In this document: piece after piece, positions 14,407 through 23,867 of the stretch
Layout of the letters: every line of letters starts with the position of its first letter
How positions within the stretch are numbered: the stretch's first letter is position 1
Virus record (IMG/VR): IMGVR_UViG_3300034104_004962
Coordinates: 1-35,194 of that record
DNA length: 35,194 bases
Source of the DNA: a virus
Reading direction: 5' to 3' (one strand)
Notes under the pieces: generated by a model
The model's input: the letters and a program-made list of their open reading frames with translations, nothing else
What the model was told of the DNA's origin: nothing
The model's database searches: none
Position numbers and translations under genes: made by a program

Positions 14407-15185
14407 ATTTTAGTCCATCCATTGAGATATAAATCATCTGTTTGATTTTTTGATGTGTTTCCATCAGTACCAAACCATTGTAATGGGGCGATCACTTTCT
14501 GCGATTTGGCCAACCAAGCGCCCCACCAACTAAAAGAACTATTAGCAATAATATGATACTTACACATTGACATCAAACACAAATCAACGTAAGTATTATA
14601 TGATTCGGAAACTAAAAATCTATCTGATGAAAATATCTTCTGAGATTTGCACCAATCCACGTCGTCAGAAAAAATCATTACTGGTATCTGATCATTGAAG
14701 TGCTTAAGAGCTCGTTCATAATATTCTAGACTACATGGCGGATGATTTATAGAATTAGACACATAATCAGTTCTCCTTACATGAAGTGAAATAATTTCAT
14801 CAAAATCAAAATTTTTAGAACATGGTTCTAAGATATACTCTTTAAATGTAAAGTCTTTTCTAATTTGATCTTCTATATGCTTAAAGTATTTTTCAGATTG
14901 AAAATATCCATGAATACTTACATTATCTGGGCAGTTTAGTACATAGTTTTCATCATAATGAAATTGTTTTTCTTCATAAAATTTGTTTGGCGAGTATCCA
15001 ATATGCTGCAAACCAGATAGTTCAAATACATCAAATAATTTATTGTCTTTCCATTTATCCCCATAGTTAGTTTGAGGAATACAGAACTCATAATTTTTAA
15101 ATGCAGCAATGCCTCTTAGTGCCGCATATTGAAACATTTGGTTGGCAAGTCTACCATATTGCCCAAGATAATTAAATCCGATCAT
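14403..15185 (-). CDS. GT11 alpha-1,2-fucosyltransferase-like protein, 260 aa
   Basis: GT11 motifs are clear. The N-terminus has YLGQYGRLANQMFQYAALRG (the GRLGNQMFQYA family motif). The donor-binding SLHVRRTDYV motif (HxRRxDY) lies at about residue 130, and the C-terminus has IANSSFSWWGAWLA. Family members transfer L-fucose from GDP-fucose, usually in alpha-1,2 linkage to galactose (H-antigen type). The length fits bacterial enzymes such as WbsJ or FutC-like proteins. The GDP-fucose supply genes gmd and fcl are in the same cluster. Its neighbour upstream carries a GT6 domain, the enzyme type that acts on H-antigen acceptors. Confidence 0.9.
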   Translation of the reverse strand: MIGFNYLGQYGRLANQMFQYAALRGIAAFKNYEFCIPQTNYGDKWKDNKLFDVFELSGLQHIGYSPNKFYEEKQFHYDENYVLNCPDNVSIHGYFQSEKYFKHIEDQIRKDFTFKEYILEPCSKNFDFDEIISLHVRRTDYVSNSINHPPCSLEYYERALKHFNDQIPVMIFSDDVDWCKSQKIFSSDRFLVSESYNTYVDLCLMSMCKYHIIANSSFSWWGAWLAKSQKVIAPLQWFGTDGNTSKNQTDDLYLNGWTKI

Positions 15186-15190
15186 TATTA

Positions 15191-16927
15191 TTACGAAATA
15201 AGAATTTGTCTTTTATCAGATGGTGAGTGAATCATTTTAGCAGAAAAATTAAACTCATCATCAGAGTAATCTCCAGGTTTTGCGAATGCAGAATTTAAAA
15301 TATGAAACTTATCATAGTTTTCAATTCTATATCTATTTAAATGACTTTCATCATGAGCTGCTGCCATAACATTATTCTGCAAGTCTTTTTTAATTCTAGA
15401 ATCTAATTCATCAATCAAAGAAAAAATTTCAGGAATTTTACCTCCCCAAATACAACCCTGAAGATAAACATCATCTATTTCTTCATCAGGATTCACGCAA
15501 GATAATGATTTTGAATTTCTTTCAAAAGGAAGATATCCATTAAATCCTCTCCAATTAGAACTATATGTTGGATGTTGGACACCAAAGAATGGTTTATCAT
15601 TATTAAAGAAGTCTTGATATGATATAACTTCCGAACAACAATACATATCAGCATCAAAGTAAATGTACCAATCATATTCTTGAAGTTGAGATTGAATTTT
15701 TTTAATTTCACCAAATCTACGCAACCCACCAACACTATTATACATTAGGTTATACCAATTATTGGAAGAATAATCAGATGTTTCTACTTCAAATTCCTCA
15801 ATTGTTGGAATGATTTTTATATTATCTGGAATATCATCACCGAGTTCCCCATCAGTAAAAACAAAAAAATCTTTTTCACATTCTGGAACAAAGTATTCCA
15901 TTATTGTTTCATAATATTTTGGAAAAAATTTAAGATAACTTCCAGTTCCTATAAAGTTAATGGCAATTTTTTTCTTCGTATCATTGTGATTAGCAATTAC
16001 TTTTTCTACCATTGGAATAAAATAAGTTGATAAAATGTACTCCCAAGAAAATTGTTTAGAATATTCTAAAATTTCTTGTCTATGTTTAACTGAATAATTT
16101 CTATTTTTATTAATTTGTTCTTCAATATATTTTACATCATCAATCTTATCTTCAGGAATAACTGTAATAAATTCTTTGCTTTGATCTAAATTTGCGGTTG
16201 CATACTCACTTATAACTACACCCAAACCAGCAGCAAATGCCTCCATACAAACTAAAGGGTGCGCCTCTCCATCAGACAAAAGAATTAGATTCCCATATTG
16301 AGTAAGGTTTTTATGTAGTACTTCTTTACTCCACTCACCAAGATAATTTTTAGATGTATCAAACCTAGAATCTGCAATATTACCAGCATACCATATTGTA
16401 TCAATATCTTGAAATTTATATTGACGTTTGCGATAATCTATTTTTGCCAGATAAATGCTACGATCAGGATACTCTGGATTTAAAGTAAATTCAAACGCAT
16501 CTGTATTTACACCATTTGGAGTTACAAATAATCTATGACTCGGAATATCTGCTTTAGTTTTATAAACTTCTTTAATTGATTCGGATAAACAAAAAACATT
16601 GGGTTTAATATTTTCAAAGAGATTAAAGATATTAATATATCCACCCATCATTTCCGGTCTTTCTAGATAAGCAAAATGAGTAGTGCAAGCACAAGGATAA
16701 TTAATGTATGGATATAGACCAACCCAATCATCATAATTAATATGAACAAAATCGGGATTAAATCTATTGATTGTTTCTATAATTTTTATGGGATCATTAA
16801 TATTGACGATTTGAATCTCATGACCCATTTTTTCTAAAAATATTTTATAGTCCCATATCAAACTTTCGACTGCACCCCATCCTACTGGAGGTATTTGAGT
16901 ATTTGGTCCAATGATACTTATTTTCAT
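15191..16927 (-). CDS. GT4-GT6 fusion glycosyltransferase, 578 aa
   Basis: Residues 1 to about 315 are a GT-B glycosyltransferase of GT4 type: IPPVGWGAVESLIWDY at the start and MEAFAAGLGVVISEYATANLD as the nucleotide-sugar E-x7-E region. Residues about 325-575 form a separate GT6 domain, the family of blood-group A/B and alpha-1,3-Gal/GalNAc transferases: NFIGTGSYLKFFPKYYETI, FVFTDGELGDD, YFDADMYC (DxD), PFERNSKS, DDVYLQGCIWGG and AAAHDESHLNRY (the HDESHLN signature). All GT6 landmarks seem intact. The first half resembles the adjacent 320-residue gene, so the fusion probably arose by tandem duplication of the GT4 gene followed by domain gain. A cyanophage GT6 member has been noted before; fusion to GT4 is unusual. 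Confidence 0.88.
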   Translation of the reverse strand: MKISIIGPNTQIPPVGWGAVESLIWDYKIFLEKMGHEIQIVNINDPIKIIETINRFNPDFVHINYDDWVGLYPYINYPCACTTHFAYLERPEMMGGYINIFNLFENIKPNVFCLSESIKEVYKTKADIPSHRLFVTPNGVNTDAFEFTLNPEYPDRSIYLAKIDYRKRQYKFQDIDTIWYAGNIADSRFDTSKNYLGEWSKEVLHKNLTQYGNLILLSDGEAHPLVCMEAFAAGLGVVISEYATANLDQSKEFITVIPEDKIDDVKYIEEQINKNRNYSVKHRQEILEYSKQFSWEYILSTYFIPMVEKVIANHNDTKKKIAINFIGTGSYLKFFPKYYETIMEYFVPECEKDFFVFTDGELGDDIPDNIKIIPTIEEFEVETSDYSSNNWYNLMYNSVGGLRRFGEIKKIQSQLQEYDWYIYFDADMYCCSEVISYQDFFNNDKPFFGVQHPTYSSNWRGFNGYLPFERNSKSLSCVNPDEEIDDVYLQGCIWGGKIPEIFSLIDELDSRIKKDLQNNVMAAAHDESHLNRYRIENYDKFHILNSAFAKPGDYSDDEFNFSAKMIHSPSDKRQILIS

Positions 16928-16928
16928 A

Positions 16929-17891
16929 TTAACTTATTAATGATTGTAATTTTGAAATATATTCAATCTCAATAATTTTTTCTAAACTAAATTTTTCAAT
17001 ACCATACTTTCTAATTTGATCTCGGTGTTTTACAGAATATTTTTTATTTCTTGATATTACTTCAATAATGTAATCAATATCTTCAATTTTATTTTCAGGA
17101 ATTACATCAATAAATTCTTCAGACAAATCAAGTTCCAGAGAAACAGACTCCGAAACTACAACACCCAAACCACAAATCAATGCCTCTTTAACTACAAGAG
17201 GCGTTGTATTTTCTGTAGAACTCAATAAAATAAAGTTTGAATATTTTGTAATTTCTTGGTTAAGTTTTTCTCTATCATACTCTCCTTTATAATTTTTAAG
17301 ATTTGTAAATCTCCCATTTTCTCTCCTACCAACAAAATCAATATCTTCAATATTTTCAATTAGGTATTGGCGCTTACGATCACAAATTTGAGAAAAACAT
17401 AAAGTCTTATTATAAACCGGTGTTTCTTCATATGTATAAGATTCAACAGCAACACCAAGACGATTTAACCAACAATTAGATTCAACTGCACCATTCTCAA
17501 CAAAAACATCAATATCATTTTGACTAGATGCAAAAATGTTAAACTCTTTATTTTTAGTATAAGATTCTACAATTGAATTATATCTATCATATTTCCACAT
17601 AGACTGATTGCCAATATACGGGTAATGACTAGATACGATTAATTTTCCATTATTTAATTCTAAAATTTGAGGAATAATATCATGAAAAACATCATAATGT
17701 AGATGAATAACATCAAACTTATCTTGTTTTAGTTCTTCAATAATTTGATTTCTATCTGGTGTATTAATAATTACACCAGTATGCCCAAGTTCTCCTAGTA
17801 TATTTGCATAATCCCAGATTAACATTTCAACTGCACCCCATCCAACTGGAGGGATAGACATAATTCCAGGTCCAATAAAAGCGATGTTCAT
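16929..17891 (-). CDS. GT4-type glycosyltransferase, 320 aa
   Basis: The sequence opens with FIGPGIMSIPPVGWGAVEML and shares the pattern PPVGWGAVE.LIWDY with the GT4 half of the next gene. The C-terminal domain has VVKEALICGLGVVVSESVSLELD in the position of the nucleotide-sugar-binding helix. It is a complete but short GT-B protein without the GT6 extension. It starts in an overlap with the 4-epimerase gene and ends one base before the fusion gene. Donor sugar unknown. Confidence 0.8.
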   Translation of the reverse strand: MNIAFIGPGIMSIPPVGWGAVEMLIWDYANILGELGHTGVIINTPDRNQIIEELKQDKFDVIHLHYDVFHDIIPQILELNNGKLIVSSHYPYIGNQSMWKYDRYNSIVESYTKNKEFNIFASSQNDIDVFVENGAVESNCWLNRLGVAVESYTYEETPVYNKTLCFSQICDRKRQYLIENIEDIDFVGRRENGRFTNLKNYKGEYDREKLNQEITKYSNFILLSSTENTTPLVVKEALICGLGVVVSESVSLELDLSEEFIDVIPENKIEDIDYIIEVISRNKKYSVKHRDQIRKYGIEKFSLEKIIEIEYISKLQSLIS

Positions 17892-18784
17892 TTACAATTA
17901 CCTATCCATTCTTCAACTTTAATTTTTGGTTCCCATCCAAAAGTGTTTTTAAGTTTTTGATTGTCTGCAAGAGTCACCCTTGATTCGCCAGGACGTTCTG
18001 GAAGGTGAACAGTATGATCAGAAATCATTGCAGCAATCTCATTAACTGAGTGATTTCTTCCAGTTCCAACATTAAAAACTTGACCAAAAACTTCTGGATT
18101 TGGATTTGAAATTGCTGCTAAAATATTTGCGTTAACCACGTCAGAAACGTGAGTAAAATCTCTGCGTTGATTACCATCCCCAACAATTGTGAGAGATTCC
18201 CCAGCATCCCTTTGACGCATAAAAATACCAATTACAGGAGCATACTGCCCTTTAAGAGGTTGCCTTTCACCATAAACATTAAAATATCTAAAGCAAATTG
18301 TAGGGAGATTAAAAAGATCTGTATACATTTTACACAGTTTTTCACCATTCACTTTAGATACTGAATATGGGTTCAAACAATCATCTGGTTGTGTCTCAAC
18401 GTTTGGATGCGAATTCAATCCATAAGCAGATGATGTTGAAGAATACATTACACGCTTCACACCTGCCTCACGAGCACATTGAAGAACAGTCACAGTGCCT
18501 ACTGAGTTAATACTAACTGCTTCTATAGGATTTTTAATTGCTGGTTGAATACGCGCTTCAGCAGCAAGATGAAACACATAATCTACACCATCATAAAGAG
18601 GGCGAGTATTTCCATAGTCACGAATATCATACTTATAGTTTTGCGCTTTATCATTCCAATAAAACTGATCGTGGACATCAGAAAATTCATTATCAATTAC
18701 AACTACTTCGTGTCCCATTTCTAGAAGACGATCAACTAGGTTAGAACCAATAAATCCCGCACCGCCAGTAACTAATGATTTCAT
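17888..18784 (-). CDS. UDP-sugar 4-epimerase-like protein (extended SDR), 298 aa
   Basis: NAD binding is shown by VTGGAGFIGSNLVDRL, and the catalytic Ser and YxxxK by SSTSSAYG and NPYSVSK. GalE/WbpP-type context includes RYFNVYGERQ, DGNQRRDFTHVSDV and FNVGTGRNHSVNE. The reaction would interconvert UDP-Glc/UDP-Gal or UDP-GlcNAc/UDP-GalNAc. At 298 residues it is slightly shorter than usual because the C-terminal end (WEPKIKVEEWIGNCK) is trimmed. It would supply the Gal or GalNAc donors expected by the GT6 and GT7-like enzymes downstream. Exact substrate not determinable here. Confidence 0.85.
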   Translation of the reverse strand: MKSLVTGGAGFIGSNLVDRLLEMGHEVVVIDNEFSDVHDQFYWNDKAQNYKYDIRDYGNTRPLYDGVDYVFHLAAEARIQPAIKNPIEAVSINSVGTVTVLQCAREAGVKRVMYSSTSSAYGLNSHPNVETQPDDCLNPYSVSKVNGEKLCKMYTDLFNLPTICFRYFNVYGERQPLKGQYAPVIGIFMRQRDAGESLTIVGDGNQRRDFTHVSDVVNANILAAISNPNPEVFGQVFNVGTGRNHSVNEIAAMISDHTVHLPERPGESRVTLADNQKLKNTFGWEPKIKVEEWIGNCK

Positions 18785-18792
18785 ATTAATTA

Positions 18793-19524
18793 TTACCCAT
18801 TTGAATACATAAAAGACCTTTCATTTTTTGTAGATACATAAGATTCGTCATTATCCCCCAAAGTTTTAGCAACTGGAATTTGATTATGGTAAACATGAAA
18901 TCCCAGAAGAACCTCTGGGTTAAATTCTACACCCATCCCATAGTATTTGTCAAGATGGTGAATAACATCAGAATACATATTCATATTATCACTATTTGAT
19001 AATGCAATATGATCGTTGATTGCATATTCCGTATGCTTACAATCATTTTTTGTATTCAAATATTTTAAATTAAAATTTTTAACATCATATTTTTTATTAA
19101 AAATATAATCAAATCTACACTTCAAAACGGCATCATATTTGAAGTTATTTTTTATTTCATATTCAACTTTTAAATTATTACATTGATTTAAAGAGTAAAA
19201 CATTGATTGAATATTTTGAGATGGATTTCTATTAAATCTAGGATGATAGCAACCCCAATGAGCGGAATCTGGATATTGTTTTTCAAACTGTATTGGATTT
19301 TCAATTTTGTAGTGAACTGGATTTAGAGTAGTGATGATATAGTCAAACAAATCATCAGTATAAACATCAGATGGTGCATCATCTCTAAATGGAACTCCTT
19401 CTACACCCCACCAACTATGAAAAAAGAAATCAACATCCTGATCGTATGACCAGGATTCTTTAATATTCTTTAAACTATTTTTTACATCTCTTGGTTGACC
19501 AGACAAACAGATAGCTAATTTCAT
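18793..19524 (-). CDS. Putative glycosyltransferase of the CLSGQ-R family, paralogue 1, 243 aa
   Basis: N-terminus MKLAICLSGQPRDVKNSLKN is followed by VDFFFHSWW and, in the middle, AVLKCRFDYIF. The same motif order (C-x-SG-x-PR, D-x-F/Y-x-H/N-x-W, V-x-R-x-R-x-D) recurs in the genes at 20483 and 22138. I read the R-x-D as the metal or sugar site of a GT-A-like fold. The family occurs in phage, giant-virus and bacterial surface-glycan clusters and is poorly characterised. Function as a glycosyltransferase is inferred from context. Confidence 0.65.
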   Translation of the reverse strand: MKLAICLSGQPRDVKNSLKNIKESWSYDQDVDFFFHSWWGVEGVPFRDDAPSDVYTDDLFDYIITTLNPVHYKIENPIQFEKQYPDSAHWGCYHPRFNRNPSQNIQSMFYSLNQCNNLKVEYEIKNNFKYDAVLKCRFDYIFNKKYDVKNFNLKYLNTKNDCKHTEYAINDHIALSNSDNMNMYSDVIHHLDKYYGMGVEFNPEVLLGFHVYHNQIPVAKTLGDNDESYVSTKNERSFMYSNG

Positions 19525-20486
19525 AATACCTTTAAAAGACTTTGGGCTCGATTGACATAAGTATGATATTCTTTAATGTAGTTAACACTTTGCTTAATAA
19601 ACTCATAATCATCCTTTCTTTCCATCGCGGCATAAAATAACTCCGTTGGAGATTCTTTATATAAGCAATATTCGTCAAGTTCTTTATATGCCTCATAGCA
19701 GTTAGTCATTCCAAGATGACCATAACTCATATTTTTATATAATCTGCAAGAAATTCTTCCCCATTCTACATCAGCTTGGCATCTAATATCAAATCCTAGT
19801 AATGATTCCTTTGATAATCGAATGTAATCCTCTTCAGATAATTGATTGTTTGAAAAGTTATTTAAAATAAATTCAATACCATTTTTTCTACATTCATTTG
19901 CAAACTCTTCAATTAAATGAATATTGGAATATCTTCCATCATTTGATATTGAACCGAGAAAATAAACATTGTTACTTCTAGGATAATAAACATCATTTTC
20001 ATCTATTTCATTTGGCATTAAATTTGTCGCCCAACCAATATAAACTTTATCAAAATCATCAATTCTATAATTTACTCTACCATTTTTAAAATCAATGACT
20101 TGATTAGTAGATGGTTCATAATAACATCCCTTGTCCATTTTTGTTTTTTCCCTATCAAGTTCATAAACATAATTGGGATGATCAATCTTTTTGAGATTGT
20201 ATCTCATATCAACAAACTTACGAACATTGCCAACATATTTCGCTGGGTTATAAGCACAATGAACAAAATAAGTAGAAGTCTTATCTAAAGGAATTTCTGA
20301 ATCATCATATCCCTCTGCAATAAAAATACAATTAGAAAAATCAAAATTTTCTATTTTTTCATTTGGAAACCAGTAAACATCATGACCCAAATACTTAAAT
20401 GCATTATAAAAAGAATTCCAAACGTAACTGATTGTATTTTTCAAAACTCCATTTTCAGGATAAAAACCCCAGATAATAATTTTCAT
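19521..20486 (-). CDS. Putative GT-B glycosyltransferase, 321 aa
   Basis: MKIIIWGFYPENGVLKNTIS and FKYLGHDVYWFPN give a Rossmann-like N-terminal domain. The second half has NVYFLGSISNDGRYSN, then GFDIRCQADVEWGRISCRLY and MSYGHLGMTNC, which resembles the C-terminal donor domain of CgeB/GT1-like proteins. It overlaps the paralogue genes on both sides by four bases, so the three are co-translated. Donor and acceptor unknown. Confidence 0.6.
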   Translation of the reverse strand: MKIIIWGFYPENGVLKNTISYVWNSFYNAFKYLGHDVYWFPNEKIENFDFSNCIFIAEGYDDSEIPLDKTSTYFVHCAYNPAKYVGNVRKFVDMRYNLKKIDHPNYVYELDREKTKMDKGCYYEPSTNQVIDFKNGRVNYRIDDFDKVYIGWATNLMPNEIDENDVYYPRSNNVYFLGSISNDGRYSNIHLIEEFANECRKNGIEFILNNFSNNQLSEEDYIRLSKESLLGFDIRCQADVEWGRISCRLYKNMSYGHLGMTNCYEAYKELDEYCLYKESPTELFYAAMERKDDYEFIKQSVNYIKEYHTYVNRAQSLLKVL

Positions 20487-21220
20487 CTTTTAATCTCCAA
20501 AAAATTTTTAGTATTTTTATAACTACAAATTGATGTAGTGGTTATATTAAATTGATAATGTTGAATATTATATGGTTTTCCAACATTTTCTATAAGTTTA
20601 TGCATATGTATAATTCCATCTTTATAATGTTCTTCCACATTTGCTAAGTCATAAAAGAAATTAACTTGACTAGTTGGAACAATAAAAAACCAATCAGCAT
20701 AATGTCTATCCCAACCAGCTTCATATCCATCTTGACAAAGAATATGATCCGATTCTAACTGACTGAAATTTAATTCAGTACCAAAAATATTATCAGTTCT
20801 AATTCTTACAATAAACTCGTATTCATTAGGATCAACTAATTTAACACAATCCAAAATTCCTTGATACTGACATTTAGATCTATAAAATTGACTTCTACTT
20901 TTCTCAATTGTTTCAAAAACCATATCTGGTTCAGCAGATAATTTATTGTAAAATGAAGTGTCAAAATTATATGGTTGAATTACTTTTACATCTTTAAGAT
21001 TTAATGGAGAATATAATTCAATGAATTCACTCAATTCATTTTTTTCGTACTTGTCTGTAAATTCATGATGTATTAAAGTATTCTGCCAATCATCATTCCA
21101 TTGAAAATTAGCATAAACATCATATTCACCCAACCCATCTAAAAAATTTTTTTTAATACTATCCAAACACTCTCTCACGAATCTTGGATATCCCGAAAAA
21201 CAAACTGCGAATTTTTTCAT
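20483..21220 (-). CDS. Putative glycosyltransferase of the CLSGQ-R family, paralogue 2, 245 aa
   Basis: It opens KKFAVCFSGYPRFVRECLDS, with EYDVYANFQWND in place of the F-x-H-x-W motif and FIVRIRTDNIF as the R-x-R-x-D motif. It is diverged from paralogues 1 and 3, especially in the N-terminal motif (Tyr for Gln, Asn for His), which suggests a different donor or acceptor. The stop and start overlap the neighbouring genes by four bases on each side. Confidence 0.65.
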   Translation of the reverse strand: MKKFAVCFSGYPRFVRECLDSIKKNFLDGLGEYDVYANFQWNDDWQNTLIHHEFTDKYEKNELSEFIELYSPLNLKDVKVIQPYNFDTSFYNKLSAEPDMVFETIEKSRSQFYRSKCQYQGILDCVKLVDPNEYEFIVRIRTDNIFGTELNFSQLESDHILCQDGYEAGWDRHYADWFFIVPTSQVNFFYDLANVEEHYKDGIIHMHKLIENVGKPYNIQHYQFNITTTSICSYKNTKNFLEIKR

Positions 21221-22137
21221 ATTTTAAACTCACTATTCCACCACTCTTGAAACTGTTGCGGATTTAAGGGTATTCTCTCCTCAATATTTAATATAGTTTT
21301 ATTTGACTTCATATATTCTACTATATTATTATCAATTAATGTTTTCCTACCTCCACGAATAATACCATCTTGACCTTTAATTTTTTCCATTCTGATAACT
21401 CTATCACCAAAAGTATATTTGGGAAATTCTGGAATTATCTTTCCATCAAAAATATACTTATAAACTAACGCATTTAATACATCTTGATCTCCACAATAGT
21501 TTTTCGCATAAACGTCTCTATTATCATCTGGTGTTTTTTGAATTAATTTTTTATCTAAACACAAATTTAGATAATCTTGAATAAACTGCTTAGATGAATT
21601 AGTATTTCTAACTAAAATTCTAGCCGCATTTATGAGTCTAGAATTAGAAGCTAAGCGGCATTCATTTTCATTAGATATAACTTGAGAAAGAGTATATTGT
21701 TTAACATGCTCTTTCACTAAAGTTGGATCTCTTTCTATCTGAACCCAAAAGTCAGATTGGTTTTCCTCCAATAGATTTTCACAAATAGAAGAAATGTTTT
21801 TCCAGTCTGTATCAAAGTAATGTGGATTCTTTTTAAAATTACCATCATGATATAAAACAAGACTTCCCTCTGGAACTTTTGTTAAAACATGTTGAATTAA
21901 AAATGGTTTAAAGTCAAAATATCCGATATGATTTGCATTTGGATTATTATCAAGAGGTTCTAGAAAAGAATTGCAAACTTCTTCACTACCAGGAATTTGT
22001 TTTAAAGTTCTTTTTGTAAAAATAAATACCTCTTCAAAAAAATCCGAAAGTTTCTCTTTAATTTTATTTCCAGTTTCTGTTAAATCGAAACCTCCATCAT
22101 ACGGGTATCCTTCAGTAATAAAAGTAATAAAATACAT
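21217..22137 (-). CDS. Glycan-cluster protein of unknown function, 306 aa
   Basis: The protein starts MYFITFITEGYPYDGGFDLT. It has GSLVLYHDGNFKKNPHYF in the first half, where an acidic motif could be a sugar-nucleotide site, and later NYCGDQDVLNALVYKYIF, a helix commonly seen after the acceptor region in GT8/GT32-like proteins (D-Q-D-x-LN). These features favour a GT-A glycosyltransferase, but I cannot assign a family. It lies between two CLSGQ-R paralogues with minimal spacing. Confidence 0.5.
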   Translation of the reverse strand: MYFITFITEGYPYDGGFDLTETGNKIKEKLSDFFEEVFIFTKRTLKQIPGSEEVCNSFLEPLDNNPNANHIGYFDFKPFLIQHVLTKVPEGSLVLYHDGNFKKNPHYFDTDWKNISSICENLLEENQSDFWVQIERDPTLVKEHVKQYTLSQVISNENECRLASNSRLINAARILVRNTNSSKQFIQDYLNLCLDKKLIQKTPDDNRDVYAKNYCGDQDVLNALVYKYIFDGKIIPEFPKYTFGDRVIRMEKIKGQDGIIRGGRKTLIDNNIVEYMKSNKTILNIEERIPLNPQQFQEWWNSEFKI

Positions 22138-22878
22138 TTAAAATCTTGGTAACGTTATATGAATTGGGTGTGGTTGAATATTAATATTAAAACAATCAAT
22201 CATCTTTCTATGTAGCAACTCCGGACAAAATGCCATATCATTTTCTTTCAAACATTTATCCATAACAAGATCAAAAACAGGAAACAAACTCATAAAGGCA
22301 TCCATAACCTTAGACCCACCAAAATCAAACCAGTCATTAATCATACCATCTGGTTGATTTGACAAACCAGAGAAATTAATGACATTTTGATCATAGTTTT
22401 CATAATTTATTTTAGTGTGTAAAATTGTGTCTGTTCTACATCTAACAACCCAGTCATATTTAAATCCATTTGCATATTCATGTACCTTTTTCAAGTTATT
22501 AACTTGATTCAATCCATAAAAGTAAGAAAGAGTATTGTTAATAATTCTATTCCTAAACTCTATTCCAGGTTCACCCCAAGTCCAATATCTTTTGAAAGAA
22601 GTTTCAAAATGAATTTGATTATCAATAAATTTTTTACTAGGTTCAACAATATAAGAAACTGGTTTGTATATTTGTAATAAATCTTCAACAGCACTAGGTT
22701 TAAGTCTTTGACTAGACCAATTACCCTCATGCTTATAAGGATTATTCAAAAGTTCTTCATCAAACCATATATGAGCAAATACATCAACTTGATATCCCTG
22801 ACAAACATTAGCAATAATATAAGGTGCAACCTCGTCAATAAATCTTGGTTGACCAGATAAACATAAAGCAATTCTCAT
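22138..22878 (-). CDS. Putative glycosyltransferase of the CLSGQ-R family, paralogue 3, 246 aa
   Basis: MRIALCLSGQPRFIDEVAPY, YQVDVFAHIWFDEE and WVVRCRTDTIL are the clearest version of the family motifs in this cluster. The C-terminal half has FDFGGSKVMDAFMSLF and AFCPELLHRKMID, a plausible acceptor region. It overlaps the epimerase gene upstream by four bases. A glycosyltransferase role is inferred from family context and neighbours. Confidence 0.65.
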   Translation of the reverse strand: MRIALCLSGQPRFIDEVAPYIIANVCQGYQVDVFAHIWFDEELLNNPYKHEGNWSSQRLKPSAVEDLLQIYKPVSYIVEPSKKFIDNQIHFETSFKRYWTWGEPGIEFRNRIINNTLSYFYGLNQVNNLKKVHEYANGFKYDWVVRCRTDTILHTKINYENYDQNVINFSGLSNQPDGMINDWFDFGGSKVMDAFMSLFPVFDLVMDKCLKENDMAFCPELLHRKMIDCFNINIQPHPIHITLPRF

Positions 22879-23867
22879 ATTACAATCTCCTTGGACACTT
22901 TTTTTACAAGACTTTCAATATTCAAATTAGGTTCCCATCCCAATAAATCTTTTGCTTTTTGATAAGATCCTTTAGAAGGTCTAGTAGTCTCTGTAGAAAC
23001 CACTTCTTTATTCAATGGATAACTACCATCAAACAATTGTGGGTATCTACTCCATAGTTCTTGTGGTGGTTTATATGATAATCCAATATGTTCGCAGCCC
23101 AAAGCTTCTGCAACCCACTGACCCATTTGATTTATACTGATGACTTGTCCAGTGCAAACATTGAATGTATCATTTGGTTTTTTATCTAGACAGATATCGA
23201 GCATAGAAACAACATCATTTACCCATATAAAATCTCTAGTTTGTGTTCCATCTCCACTCAATTGTGGAGAAACTCCTTTTTTAAATTCACGAACTAAGAA
23301 ATTAATTAGAGGTGGATGGAGGCGAGTATGATCTCCATCTGGACCAAAAACATTAAAGAATCTTAATGTCGTAACTTTAAGATTATAATTTTCCCTATAT
23401 GAATTTACCAAATCTTCAGCCATCTTTTTTGATAGGCAATAGTAAAGAGTTGGATTAATTTCCAAATCTTCAGTAAAAATTTCGGCATTTGAATTTTCGT
23501 AAACAGCACTAGTGCTAGCAAAAATTACATGCGGAACATTATTTTTTCTTGCAAATTCCAAAACGTTACTTGTTCCACCAACATTAATAGATATAGTTTC
23601 GTATGGGTTTGTTTCACAGTCTGGAAGAGATGTAATAGCAGCCAAATGAATGATAGAATCGTATTTTCCTTCACACTTACTAAAAAACTCTGGTGAAGTA
23701 ATATCTACTTCTACAAATGGGGCAATAAATTCATTATTATTTAATAGATTACTTTTATGACCATTTCTTAAATTATCAACTAACAACAACTCATGATTTT
23801 TTTCTAAAAGTAACTTTGCTAGTCCAGATCCAATTTGCCCTGCAGCGCCAGTAATTAATATTTTCAT
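22875..23867 (-). CDS. NDP-sugar epimerase/dehydratase (extended SDR), 330 aa
   Basis: The NAD motif is ITGAAGQIGSGLAKLL; the active site comprises ASTSAVYE and YYCLSKKMAEDL (YxxxK). RFFNVFGPDGDHTRLHPP and GDGTQTRDFIWVNDV place it among UDP-glucose 4-epimerase-like SDRs. The sequence is well diverged from the epimerase at 17888, so a different substrate is likely. ATGA-type overlaps join it to the genes on both sides. Which nucleotide sugar it converts cannot be told from sequence. Confidence 0.8.
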   Translation of the reverse strand: MKILITGAAGQIGSGLAKLLLEKNHELLLVDNLRNGHKSNLLNNNEFIAPFVEVDITSPEFFSKCEGKYDSIIHLAAITSLPDCETNPYETISINVGGTSNVLEFARKNNVPHVIFASTSAVYENSNAEIFTEDLEINPTLYYCLSKKMAEDLVNSYRENYNLKVTTLRFFNVFGPDGDHTRLHPPLINFLVREFKKGVSPQLSGDGTQTRDFIWVNDVVSMLDICLDKKPNDTFNVCTGQVISINQMGQWVAEALGCEHIGLSYKPPQELWSRYPQLFDGSYPLNKEVVSTETTRPSKGSYQKAKDLLGWEPNLNIESLVKKVSKEIVI

